From: Streptomyces sp. NBC_01446
Lineage (GTDB): Bacteria; Actinomycetota; Actinomycetes; Streptomycetales; Streptomycetaceae
Length of the DNA: 64,000 bases
Assembly: GCF_026340095.1 (NCBI RefSeq)
Contig: NZ_JAPEPO010000002.1
Coordinates: 930,001-994,000, forward strand
Reading direction: 5' to 3'
A model generated the notes under the pieces. The model ran no database searches, was not told the DNA's origin, and worked only from the letters and a program-made list of their open reading frames with translations. The position numbers were made by a program, and so were the translations under genes. Of the stretch, positions 8,683-16,193 are shown in pieces; within the stretch, counting starts at the first letter, position 1; every line of letters starts with the position of its first letter.

Positions 8683-10110
8683 TCACACGGCTTGTCGGAT
8701 TCCGAGGTGCCGCAGCGCGGACCTCGCCGCGCCGGCGCCGCACATGCCGTGTGCGCCGGGGCCGGGCGGGGTGGCGGCGGAGCAGATGAACACGCCGGGC
8801 AGGCCGGTGCCGTAGGGGTCGAGCGCGGGGCGCGGGCCGAGGAGGAGGTGCGGGACCGTCTGCGCTCCCGTCATGATGTCGCCCCCGACGAAGTTGGGGT
8901 TGGCCGCGGCGAAGTCGGCGGGCCGGGTGACGTGCCGTCCCACGATGCGTTCACGTACGCCGGGGGCGAAGCGCTCGATCTGGCGGAGGATCGCCTCGGT
9001 GGCGTCCGCGTCGTAGCCGTACGGGACGTGGGCGTAGGCCCAGACAGGGTGCACGTCGCCGACCGAGCGGGTGGGGTCGGCCAGGTACTGCTGGCCGACC
9101 AGGACGAAGGGGCGCTCCGGCATCCGTCCGGCCACGACGTCCCGCTCCCCACGTGCCACGTCGGCGAGCGGCCCCCCGAGGTGGACGGTGCCGGAGCGTC
9201 GTGCGTCCGCGTTCGTCCAGGGCACGCCGCCTTCGACGGCCAAGTCGATCTTGAAGGCGCCGGGGCCGCGGCGGAAGTGCCGGTAGGCGGATCGCACGCG
9301 GGCGGGAAGACGGTCGCCGTAGATGCGGGCGATCTGGCCGGGGTCGAGGTCGAGGAGGGTCACATCGGCCGGCGGGATCTGCGAGGAGCGGGTGATGCGC
9401 ACGCCGGTGTGGATCGTGCCGCCGTGTTCGCCCAGTACGATCTCGAGGCTGCGGGCGATGGACTGTGACCCGCCCTCGGCGACGGCCCATCCGGCGGTGT
9501 GACCGGCTGTGAGGATGCCCAGGCCGATCGCCGAGGTGAACGGGTGGGTCAGCGGGCGGAACGCGTGCGCCGCGACACCGGCCCACAGGGCTTGCGCCTG
9601 GGGGGTTCTGAAGAGCCGTGCGAGGACGGTGGCGGGCAGGGGGGTCGGCAGGCCGAAGCGGGCGAGCAGCAGCGGGTGCGTCGGGATCCGCAGCAGGGGG
9701 CGCAAGACGTCCTGGGCGAGCGCGTCCCAGTGGCGCACCGGCGTTTCGAAGAGTGCCCGATACCGTCCGGCGTCGGCGCCGAGCATGCGGGCGGTGTCCT
9801 CGACGGACCGCATCAGCACCCCCGCGCTGCCGTCGTCCAGCGGGTGTACGCAGTCGATGTCCGCCGACTTCCAGCGCAGGCCGTGCCGTTCGAGGTCGAG
9901 TGAGCGAAGCGCCGGCGAGGTGACGGCCATGGGGTGGATGGCCGAGCAGTGGTCGTGCAGGAGGCCGGGCAGGATGGCCTCGTGGCTGCGGGTGCCGCCG
10001 CCGACCTCGTCCGCGGCTTCCAAGAGTGTGACCTCGAGGCCCGCTTTCGCGAGCAGGGCCGCGGCGGCGAGCCCGTTGGGCCCGCCGCCGACGATGACGG
10101 CGGACGTCAT
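8683..10110 (-). CDS. FAD-dependent oxidoreductase, phytoene dehydrogenase-like
   Basis: A 475-residue flavoprotein. The N-terminus SAVIVGGGPNGLAAA is the dinucleotide-binding GxGxxG fold of FAD, followed by LLEAADEVGGGTRS. The C-terminal GVFICSAATPPGPGAHGMCG is the second FAD motif of the COG1233 (phytoene desaturase/PYROXD2-like) group. Not next to carotenoid genes, so the substrate is open. Its ATG overlaps the TGA of the frame at 10107-10451 (ATGA), which suggests translational coupling to that upstream reading frame. Confidence 0.85.
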   Translation of the reverse strand: MTSAVIVGGGPNGLAAAALLAKAGLEVTLLEAADEVGGGTRSHEAILPGLLHDHCSAIHPMAVTSPALRSLDLERHGLRWKSADIDCVHPLDDGSAGVLMRSVEDTARMLGADAGRYRALFETPVRHWDALAQDVLRPLLRIPTHPLLLARFGLPTPLPATVLARLFRTPQAQALWAGVAAHAFRPLTHPFTSAIGLGILTAGHTAGWAVAEGGSQSIARSLEIVLGEHGGTIHTGVRITRSSQIPPADVTLLDLDPGQIARIYGDRLPARVRSAYRHFRRGPGAFKIDLAVEGGVPWTNADARRSGTVHLGGPLADVARGERDVVAGRMPERPFVLVGQQYLADPTRSVGDVHPVWAYAHVPYGYDADATEAILRQIERFAPGVRERIVGRHVTRPADFAAANPNFVGGDIMTGAQTVPHLLLGPRPALDPYGTGLPGVFICSAATPPGPGAHGMCGAGAARSALRHLGIRQAV

Positions 10111-10451
10111 GACGCCGTGCCCATGGGTGGCGGACCCACGACGGAGCCGTCCGCGTCGGGCACCGGCCGCAGCGGGTGCAGGGACCGCACCTCGCAGACC
10201 GGGCAGTCCGGGCCGTCGGTGGGCCAGGGCCCCCGGGTCACCATGTCGTGCACCTTGACGTGACCGCGTTCCAGCAGGCCGAGGGCGGTGTCGTGGACCT
10301 CATAGGTCCGAGTCTGCCGGTGGATGGGACGACCTGCCGCCCGACGGCCGGAGACCTCCCGGCCGTACGCGACTTCGTGGCGGCGACGCCGGGTGGCCGG
10401 CGCAAGCCGGGCTGCGCGGTCCTCACGTGACGAATCGCTCGCGCCCGCCGC
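10107..10451 (-). CDS. Open frame without standard start, coupled to the oxidoreductase; possible start-less relic
   Basis: On the minus strand a frame ends in TGA that overlaps the ATG of the phytoene-dehydrogenase-like gene by ATGA, the usual coupling geometry. Its C-terminal half reads as coding: RTYEVHDTALGLLERGHVK, then a CPVCEV pair and SLHPLRPVPDADG. No ATG, GTG or TTG occurs in frame before the GTG inside GHVKVHD, and the frame runs up to the stop of the DUF4232 gene with Arg-rich, non-protein-like residues. Either the start was lost by mutation or a rare codon is used. The CxxC suggests a small metal-binding protein. Not recognised. Confidence 0.4.
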   Translation of the reverse strand, partial: AAGASDSSREDRAARLAPATRRRRHEVAYGREVSGRRAAGRPIHRQTRTYEVHDTALGLLERGHVKVHDMVTRGPWPTDGPDCPVCEVRSLHPLRPVPDADGSVVGPPPMGTAS

Positions 10452-11093
10452 TCACTTGCCGGTGCCGACGGGGTCGACCGTGATGGCAGGGCCGGAGCCG
10501 TCGGACACGGGAACGTTGATGCTCACGGGCAGGGTGTGGGAGTGCGTCTCGTTGGGAGGGGTGACGACGAGGCTGGTGAAGGTGACACCGGAGCCGCCGG
10601 AGTCGTTCGACGGGTAGTGCAGCGTGAAGCGGGTCTCCTCGCCCGCCTTGACGCTGACGCTCGGCGGGGCGAGCTTGCTGCGCTCGGCGCTGACGGTGCC
10701 GTCCTTGCCCTTGAGGTCGGCACCGGGGAATCCCTTGAGAGTGCAGGTGGCGGAACCGGTGTTCTTGAGGTTCACGATGAGCGTGCCCTCGGCCATCCCG
10801 CCGGAGCTGCTGAAGGCGAGCTGGGAGGTCTGGCAGGAACCCGTACCCGTGCCCGAGGCCGCTCCGGAGGAGCCCCCGGTGCTCGCGTCCGATCCCGCCG
10901 TGCCGGTGCCCTTGCCGGTGGTTGCGCTCCCGCCGCCGGAGTCCTGGGAACCGGAGCTCTGCGAACCCGAGCTCTGGGCGGAAGAGGAGGAGTCGTCCGA
11001 CCCGGCCGAGGAGTCGCCGCCGCTCTGGCAGGCGGTGAGCGAGAGGCACGCGGCGACGGCGACGGCGAGGAGGGAGAACTTCTGGACGCGCAT
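10452..11093 (-). CDS. DUF4232 lipoprotein
   Basis: A 213-residue secreted lipoprotein. Residues 1-22 are a lipoprotein signal with box LTAC and the lipidated Cys at 22. A Ser/Gly/Thr-rich linker of about 60 residues is followed by a DUF4232 domain (about 85-213) with the CQTSQL and ATCTLKGFPGADL cysteine pair typical of the family. An AAAGGG about 8 bases before ATG is the ribosome site. Upstream, at 54-119 bases, lies a phased array of six 11-bp GATC repeats that probably controls it. Cell-surface role is unknown. Confidence 0.85.
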   Translation of the reverse strand: MRVQKFSLLAVAVAACLSLTACQSGGDSSAGSDDSSSSAQSSGSQSSGSQDSGGGSATTGKGTGTAGSDASTGGSSGAASGTGTGSCQTSQLAFSSSGGMAEGTLIVNLKNTGSATCTLKGFPGADLKGKDGTVSAERSKLAPPSVSVKAGEETRFTLHYPSNDSGGSGVTFTSLVVTPPNETHSHTLPVSINVPVSDGSGPAITVDPVGTGK

Positions 11094-11146
11094 GGGGGGA
11101 TCCCTTTCAGGGTGTGTCCGCTCACTCGTCTTGAGCGAGCCGTACT

Positions 11147-11212
11147 GATCACTTGCAGATCGGTTGAAGATCGGTTGCTGATCACCAGTTGATCACTTGC
11201 CGATCATTGAGA
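11147..11212. promoter_or_regulatory. Six 11-bp GATC direct repeats upstream of the DUF4232 gene
   Basis: GATC occurs at 11147, 11158, 11169, 11180, 11191 and 11202, exactly every 11 bp. Units read GATCACTTGCA, GATCGGTTGAA, GATCGGTTGCT, GATCACCAGTT, GATCACTTGCC and GATCATTGAGA. One-helical-turn phasing of 11-bp direct repeats is the layout of Streptomyces PhoP boxes and of SARP activator sites; three units fit the PHO-box core TCAYY. The array is upstream of the lipoprotein gene. Confidence 0.7.
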
Positions 11213-11249
11213 CCCTGGCGGCACGGGGACCGTTCCGTTCAACCACCCT

Positions 11250-11590
11250 CTAATACATGCCTGTTACAGACGCATGCGGGCGGACCGTGGGCTCCGCCTC
11301 CTCCTGAGCGGCCTCGCACAGCCCGCCCGCGTCCGTGAGCAGGTCGCGTACCGGGGTCGTCGGCGCGAGCGTCAGGCCGGTGAGGACATGGCCGGCCGAG
11401 ACGGCCTTGAGGACCAGGACGCAATCCTGGCGAGCAACTCGTCGTCGTATCCGACCAGCCGCTTCGTGACAACCGAGATGCGGCCGGAGAGACCGAGCAG
11501 GCCCGCGGCGCGGACGACCAGCCTCGCGACCTGGTCCACCACGCACTCGCGGCCCTGCTCGGGGACACTCCGAAGGATCCGTGGCGTCAG
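11250..11590 (-). pseudogene. Unrecognised frameshifted coding relic
   Basis: Two adjacent minus-strand frames look protein-like but neither has a good start. The upstream piece reads SVPEQGRECVVDQVARLVV then AGLLGLSGRISVVTKRLVG; near 11440 sense switches by one base to DCVLVLKAVSAGHVLTGL then APTTPVRDLLTDAGGLCEAA, ending at 11250. Together they suggest one damaged gene of about 110 codons. I do not recognise the family. It lies immediately downstream of the MerR-PP2C gene on the same strand. Confidence 0.3.
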
Positions 11591-11632
11591 ATGCGCTTCA
11601 CCGCAGAGGCTCCTCCATGACGTCGGTTCAAC

Positions 11633-12727
11633 TCACGGCTGGAGCTCCGCGACATCCGCGACCACGCAGCCGACGTTGTCGGGACCTCCGATGCCGTTGA
11701 CGAGGGCCACCAGGGCGCGGACCGTCTCGTCGGGCTCCCTGGTCTCGGCGAGCACGCGCAGGATGGCTTCGCCCGGCACGACGGTGGACAGTCCGTCGGA
11801 GCAGAGCAGATACCGGTCTCCGTGCTGCGCATCGTGCAGGCGCATGTCCGGGGTCTCGTCGGCTCCTTGCCCAAGGGCCCGCGTCAGCAGCGACCGCTGG
11901 GGGTGGGAGAGGGCCTCTTCGGGGCTGATGCGCCCTTCGTCGACCATCGACTGGACGAGCGTGTGATCGTGCGTGATCTGGAACAGCTCTCCGGCGCGCA
12001 GGAAATAGACGCGCGAGTCACCGATATGCACGAGGGCCAGCTGCGCTCCGGTCCAGAGCATCGCGGTCAGTGTCGTCCCGGCCTCTGCCCGTGAGGCCTC
12101 GTCGGACGAGGAGCCGGTCGGCGGAAGGCCGTGCACGGCCCGCTTGGCGTCTTCGACGGCGTCTTCGAGGACGTTGAGGAGTTCACCTGCGGGGACGCTG
12201 TCGGTTTCGAAGCGCTTGAGTACGTCGACAGCCGCGGCGCTGGCGGTGGCTCCACCGCTGCCGTAGCCATCGGCGACGGCGAGCACGCGGGGCCCGGCGT
12301 ACGCGGTGTCCTGGTTGCTCTCACGGACGAGGCCCGTGTCGGACAGGGCCGCGTAACGGATTCCCAGGGGCTTGGCGGTCGTGGGCATGGTGGGGTCCTT
12401 CCAGGACAGATGGTCGATGAGGAAGGTGGCCAGGTCCCGCCGTGCGGCGGTGTCGGCTTCGACCTGGGCCCAGAACGCGCGGATCTCCTGCGCCGCCCCG
12501 GCCGCATCCAGCGTGCGGACGTGCTGGATGCGGGCCAGGGGCATTCCCAGACGCCGGAGCCAGGCGACGAGTCGGGCCTGGTCGAGCTGGTCCGGTGCGT
12601 AGAGGCGGTAGCCGGTCACCGGGTCGACACGAGCAGGGTTCAGCAGGCCGAGCTCGTCGTACAGACGAAGCGCCTTCGGCGACAGCCGGGACGCCTTCGC
12701 GAACGCGCCGATGGTCAGCAGCCCCAT
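11633..12727 (-). CDS. MerR-family regulator fused to PP2C-type serine/threonine phosphatase
   Basis: A 364-residue two-domain protein. Residues 1-112 are a MerR DNA-binding domain (LTIGAFAKASRLSPKALRLY, then GLLNPARVDPVTGYRLY and a coiled helix). Residues about 125-362 are a PP2C phosphatase: RESNQD, VADGYGSGG (variant of DGMGGH), LVHIGDSRVYFLR, LLTRALG, YLLCSDGLS and GGPDNVGCVV carry the metal-binding aspartates. ATG 12727 is chosen because GAGGAGGAGA precedes it by 6-8 bases; the open frame continues uselessly upstream. The promoter has the 19-bp spacer dyad of MerR-type regulation, so it likely controls itself. The signal sensed and phosphatase target are unknown. Confidence 0.88.
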   Translation of the reverse strand: MGLLTIGAFAKASRLSPKALRLYDELGLLNPARVDPVTGYRLYAPDQLDQARLVAWLRRLGMPLARIQHVRTLDAAGAAQEIRAFWAQVEADTAARRDLATFLIDHLSWKDPTMPTTAKPLGIRYAALSDTGLVRESNQDTAYAGPRVLAVADGYGSGGATASAAAVDVLKRFETDSVPAGELLNVLEDAVEDAKRAVHGLPPTGSSSDEASRAEAGTTLTAMLWTGAQLALVHIGDSRVYFLRAGELFQITHDHTLVQSMVDEGRISPEEALSHPQRSLLTRALGQGADETPDMRLHDAQHGDRYLLCSDGLSTVVPGEAILRVLAETREPDETVRALVALVNGIGGPDNVGCVVADVAELQP

Positions 12728-12771
12728 GCTCGCTCTCCTCCTCATGCCGAGCACGTCGCCCGGCCCCACCG

Positions 12772-12802
12772 ATGCTGTGGCTTCCCCCAAGGTGAAGGTC
12801 AA
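12772..12802 (-). promoter_or_regulatory. MerR-type promoter with 19-bp spacer and operator dyad
   Basis: On the minus strand: -35 TTGACC (12797-12802), a 19-bp spacer, and -10 CAGCAT (12772-12777). The spacer holds the dyad CTTC-CCC-CAA-GGTGAAG. Overlong 19-bp spacers with a central dyad are the hallmark of MerR-activated promoters. Transcription would start about 38 bases before the MerR-PP2C ATG. Confidence 0.7.
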
Positions 12803-12965
12803 CTGTCGCGCGGGCTCAGTCGGCAGGGACGACCCATCACCTGGTCGACAGCCTTTCACCCATGGCTACGCGTGAGCCTGCGATCAGGCCTTGAGGCCGC
12901 TGCTCGGTAAGGTGCTTGCCGAAATTCGTTTCGGGCGCCGTGATGGGTGCACCTACCCTGACCCG

Positions 12966-13547
12966 GTGACGACTCAGGTGATCGTGTTGAACGGTGGGTC
13001 CAGTGCGGGCAAGTCCGCAATCGCCCGGTCTCTGCAGGCGGTGCTGCCGGATCCGTGGCTCGCCTTCGGGATCGACTCGCTGATCGAGGCGATGCCCGCG
13101 TCCATGCGGGAATCGGGCGACGGACTCGACATCGCCGAAGACGGCGGAGTCGGTGTCGGATCGGTCTTCCGGGAGCTGGAGGCGGCATGGATGCAGGGGG
13201 TCGCCGCGACGGCCGGAGCGGGCGCCCGGATCATCATCGATGACGTCTTCCTCGGCGGAGCCGAGTCCCAACAGCGGTGGCAGCAGGCTCTGGGCGGGCT
13301 GGACGTGCTGTGGGTGGGGGTCAGGTGCGACAGCAAGGTCGCCGCAGGCCGCGAGATCCTTCGCGGGGACCGGGCCCAGGGAATGGCCGCATCGCAGGCG
13401 GAGACGGTCCACCGGGGCGTTGTCTATGACCTGGAGGTGGACACCACCCACACGGAGTCCCTGCAGTGCGCGCGCACAATCGCCGCCCAGGTCACGTCAT
13501 CTTCTGTGGGACGGCCTGAGCACGGTCTCCATGAAGGCGCCGTTTAG
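12966..13547 (+). CDS. Chloramphenicol 3-O-phosphotransferase family kinase
   Basis: A 193-residue P-loop kinase starting at GTG 12966. Walker A GGSSAGKS is at residues 10-17, and FGIDSLIEAMP places Asp37 at the catalytic position known in the Streptomyces venezuelae enzyme. RIIIDDVFLGG, VLWVGVRCD and DLEVDTTHTES are shared along the whole length. The enzyme phosphorylates the primary hydroxyl of chloramphenicol; here no chloramphenicol biosynthetic genes are near, so a resistance or related housekeeping role is inferred. TACCCT 6 bases before the GTG hints at a leaderless transcript. The SDR gene begins 9 bases later, so the two are probably cotranscribed. Confidence 0.88.
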   Translation: MTTQVIVLNGGSSAGKSAIARSLQAVLPDPWLAFGIDSLIEAMPASMRESGDGLDIAEDGGVGVGSVFRELEAAWMQGVAATAGAGARIIIDDVFLGGAESQQRWQQALGGLDVLWVGVRCDSKVAAGREILRGDRAQGMAASQAETVHRGVVYDLEVDTTHTESLQCARTIAAQVTSSSVGRPEHGLHEGAV

Positions 13548-13556
13548 GGTGCGATC

Positions 13557-14336
13557 ATGACCTCGCACAACTACCTCTCCGAACTGTTCTCACTCGACGA
13601 CCGGACCGCCGTGGTGACCGGCGGCAGCTCCGGCATCGGCAAGGCCATCGCCGGAGCGCTCGCCCGCGCGGGGGCGAGCGTGGTGATCGTGGCACGCAAG
13701 GAGGCGGAACTCACCGCCGCTGTCGACGAGTTGACGGCGGACGGCTGCCGGGCAGACTGGGTGAGCGCGGACCTGAGCACCCGCGACGGGGTGCGCGCGG
13801 CGGCGGAGCAGGCGGCCGGGGTGTTCGGCGAGCCCGACATCCTGGTCAACAGCGCCGGGATCAACCTGCGGCCGCCGATGAACGAGCTCGGCGACGAGGT
13901 GTGGGACACCACCATGGCGGTGAACCTGGAGGCGCCCCACCTCCTGGGCCAGCGGTTCGGACCCGGCATGGCCGAGCGGGGCTTCGGACGGATCATCCAC
14001 ATCACCTCCCAGCAGGCGCACCGGGCGTTCGTCCAGAGCGGCGCGTACGGGGTCTCCAAGGGCGCCCTGGAGGCGCTGGCCCGCTCGCAGGCCGAGGCGT
14101 GGTCGCCCCACGGCGTCACCTGCAACACACTCGTGCCGGGCTTCGTCATGACGCCTCTCAATGCACGTCTGTCGTCCGACCCGGAGAAGGTGGCCGCGCT
14201 GGCCGCCCGCACGATGGTGGGGCGCAACGGCCTGGCCGAGGACTTCGCCGGAGCGGCGGTGTTCCTGGCCGGCCGCGCGTCCGCCTACGTCACCGGTCAG
14301 GCAATCTTCGTCGACGGCGGATTCTCGGTTCACTAG
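13557..14336 (+). CDS. SDR-family oxidoreductase (gluconate 5-dehydrogenase-like)
   Basis: A 259-residue classical short-chain dehydrogenase/reductase. TGGSSGIGKAIA near residue 22 binds the nucleotide, NSAG near 100 and YGVSKGAL near 165 carry the structural Asn and catalytic Tyr/Lys, and ITSQQAH supplies the catalytic Ser. The residue pattern VIVARKEAE after strand two suggests NADP(H) preference. Closest in style to gluconate 5-dehydrogenase or sugar-alcohol SDRs, but substrate cannot be assigned. Begins 9 bases after the chloramphenicol-phosphotransferase-like gene. Confidence 0.85.
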   Translation: MTSHNYLSELFSLDDRTAVVTGGSSGIGKAIAGALARAGASVVIVARKEAELTAAVDELTADGCRADWVSADLSTRDGVRAAAEQAAGVFGEPDILVNSAGINLRPPMNELGDEVWDTTMAVNLEAPHLLGQRFGPGMAERGFGRIIHITSQQAHRAFVQSGAYGVSKGALEALARSQAEAWSPHGVTCNTLVPGFVMTPLNARLSSDPEKVAALAARTMVGRNGLAEDFAGAAVFLAGRASAYVTGQAIFVDGGFSVH

Positions 14337-14369
14337 AGGCGCCGCGCGGGCTCAATTGCCGTACAGAAC

Positions 14370-14402
14370 AAGCCGACCGCGCCTACGCATCACGGTCGGC
14401 TT
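14370..14402. terminator. Hairpin terminator between converging SDR and DinB genes
   Basis: Perfect 10-bp stem AAGCCGACCG / CGGTCGGCTT (14370-14379 with 14393-14402) with a 13-nt loop, overlapping the stop of the DinB gene. Confidence 0.7.
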
Positions 14403-14976
14403 CCCGCGCCGCACGTTCCAGGCGGCCGCGATGCTCTTCCCACCACGCCGGGTCGTCGGACGGCATGCTGTCGTTGTCCTTGTTCATCCCCACGGAGCCG
14501 TCGACGAGTTCCCGGACGATGTCGGCGTGCCCGGCGTGGCGGTGCGTATCGGCGATGACGCGTACGACGGCATGATTCAACGTCACCTCGTCCCTGCCGC
14601 TGGGCCACCACGGCACCTTGCCGACGGTGTCCAGTGGCAGGGCGTCGATCGTCGCGTCGGCATGCGCCCACGCCCGCCGGTACAGCTCCACGATGAACTC
14701 ACGCGACTCGTCGGCGGTGACCCACATGTCCGCGTTGGGCTCGGCGCCCTCCTCGACCCAGGGCAGCGGCTCACCGGACGGCCGCCCGAAGGTGTCGCCG
14801 AGATATCCCAACTCCACACTGGCGACATGCTTCACCAGTCCGAGCAGGTTCGTTCCGGTCGGCGTCAACGGGCGCCGGACGTCGTACTCGGAGAGCCCGT
14901 CGAGCTTCCACAAGAGGGCGTCGCGGGCGGACTGCAGATAGAAGTGAAGGTCGGTTTTCGGATCCGAAAGGGTCAT
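14383..14976 (-). CDS. DinB/DUF664 family protein
   Basis: A 197-residue four-helix-bundle protein of the DinB-like DUF664 group, which includes thiol-dependent (mycothiol/bacillithiol) metalloenzymes. LLGLVKHVASVELGYLG near residue 45 gives the first metal His; the DTHRHAGHAD segment near 143 gives the others. The N-terminal ARDALLWKLDGLSEYDVRRP is the usual helix-one signature. Stands alone, convergent with the SDR gene. Substrate unknown. Confidence 0.82.
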   Translation of the reverse strand: MTLSDPKTDLHFYLQSARDALLWKLDGLSEYDVRRPLTPTGTNLLGLVKHVASVELGYLGDTFGRPSGEPLPWVEEGAEPNADMWVTADESREFIVELYRRAWAHADATIDALPLDTVGKVPWWPSGRDEVTLNHAVVRVIADTHRHAGHADIVRELVDGSVGMNKDNDSMPSDDPAWWEEHRGRLERAAREADRDA

Positions 14977-15135
14977 GGGGCCAGTCTGCCGCCCGCACGA
15001 GCGTTGTTCCGGCGTTCAGCCTCCGTCGGCGAACAATATGAACGCTACTGATCACGTCATGGGATTTCGGCTCCGCCGTACCTAGCATCTCCCCCGCCGC
15101 GCAACGGTGCGCGCCGGGGGACGAGGAGCAGGCCC

Positions 15136-16143
15136 ATGGGCACGACCAGACGCATCGCATCGGGTTTCCGCAGGAGGTCCGGCGCCCGTCGGCTTCACCG
15201 ACGCGCGGCGATGGTTGCCGGCATCGCGGCTCTCGGCGCCTGCGCGCTCCCCGTGCCGGCTTCGGGTTCGACGACTTCCGCTTCATCGGCCGCGGCCCGG
15301 AGTGGACCAGTGTCCACCGCCTGTCCCACTGATCTGACGGGGAAGGCGGCCTGTTACACCGGCCAGGACCCGAACGGCGCCTACTACGCGATCGCCGTCC
15401 CCAAGACGTGACGGGCGCGCCTTCAGGAATGCACCGGGTATGCCTCCGAGCCCGAGGAGCGGACCGCGGCGCAGCAGCGCAACCTCGACGACATCCTCGC
15501 GGTCACGAAGATCCCCGAGCGCACGCTCGAGTCACACCTGCGGTTCGCGACGTTCACCTTCCGCGACATCGTGCACAGCCGGCTCGGCGGCCGCAATCCG
15601 TTCAGCAATCAGGGCGTACGATATTCCGGTTCCCACGACGACCGGGCGCTCAACGCCGGCGTCGAGCGGTTCTCGGCCGACCCGAGCGCCGTACGCGACC
15701 TCTCCTACGACAGCGACCTCACCGGCAGGGTGACCATCCCCGTTCTCACCATGCACGCGATCGACGACCCGACCGCGTTCGTCGAGCACGAGGCCGCCTA
15801 CCGGGCCAGTCTCCAAGGCGCCCACAGGGAACGGAACTTGGTGCAGACGTTCACTCGGGAGAGCGAGCACAGCGAGCTGAGCAACTCCGAGTACGCCAAC
15901 TCCATGTCCGCACTGGACGCCTGGGTGCGGACCGGGAAGAAGCCGACTCCGCATGCGATCGCGGCCTCGTGCTCCGCGTTCGACCACAGGTACGGCACAG
16001 GCTGCTTCCACGACCCGGGTTTCTCCCCCCATTCCTACGCGTCACGGGTCAACTCCCGTTCGAGTGGCCTGCGTTGGCCGGCCATGACTGCCACCCAGGA
16101 GAAGTCCTGGAGCCGGATCGACGGCGTGGGAATCGCCCCCTGA
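15136..16143 (+). pseudogene. Secreted alpha/beta hydrolase-like gene with internal deletion and in-frame stop
   Basis: GAGGAG precedes ATG 15136. Residues 1-91 hold a twin-Arg-like basic start, a hydrophobic signal (AAMVAGIAALGACALPVPA) and a first domain strand YTGQDPNGAYYAIAVPKT, then TGA at 15409-15411. The same frame continues without a further stop to 16143: RARLQECTGYASEPEERTAA, HLRFATFTFRDIVHSRLGG, TIPVLTMHAIDDPTAFVEH and SEHSELSNSEY, which is the C-terminal half of the same protein type. The nucleophile-elbow region expected between the halves is missing. The TGA falls at the deletion joint. Either dead or making only a 91-residue stub. Confidence 0.75.
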
Positions 16144-16158
16144 GACCGTCGGCGTAGA

Positions 16159-16174
16159 CCTTGGCGAACCAAGG
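16159..16174. terminator. Short hairpin, possible terminator
   Basis: CCTTGG-CGAA-CCAAGG, a perfect 6-bp stem with a tetraloop, between the hydrolase relic and the converging SDR gene. Confidence 0.4.
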
Positions 16175-16193
16175 CCCGATGCACCGGATCGCA

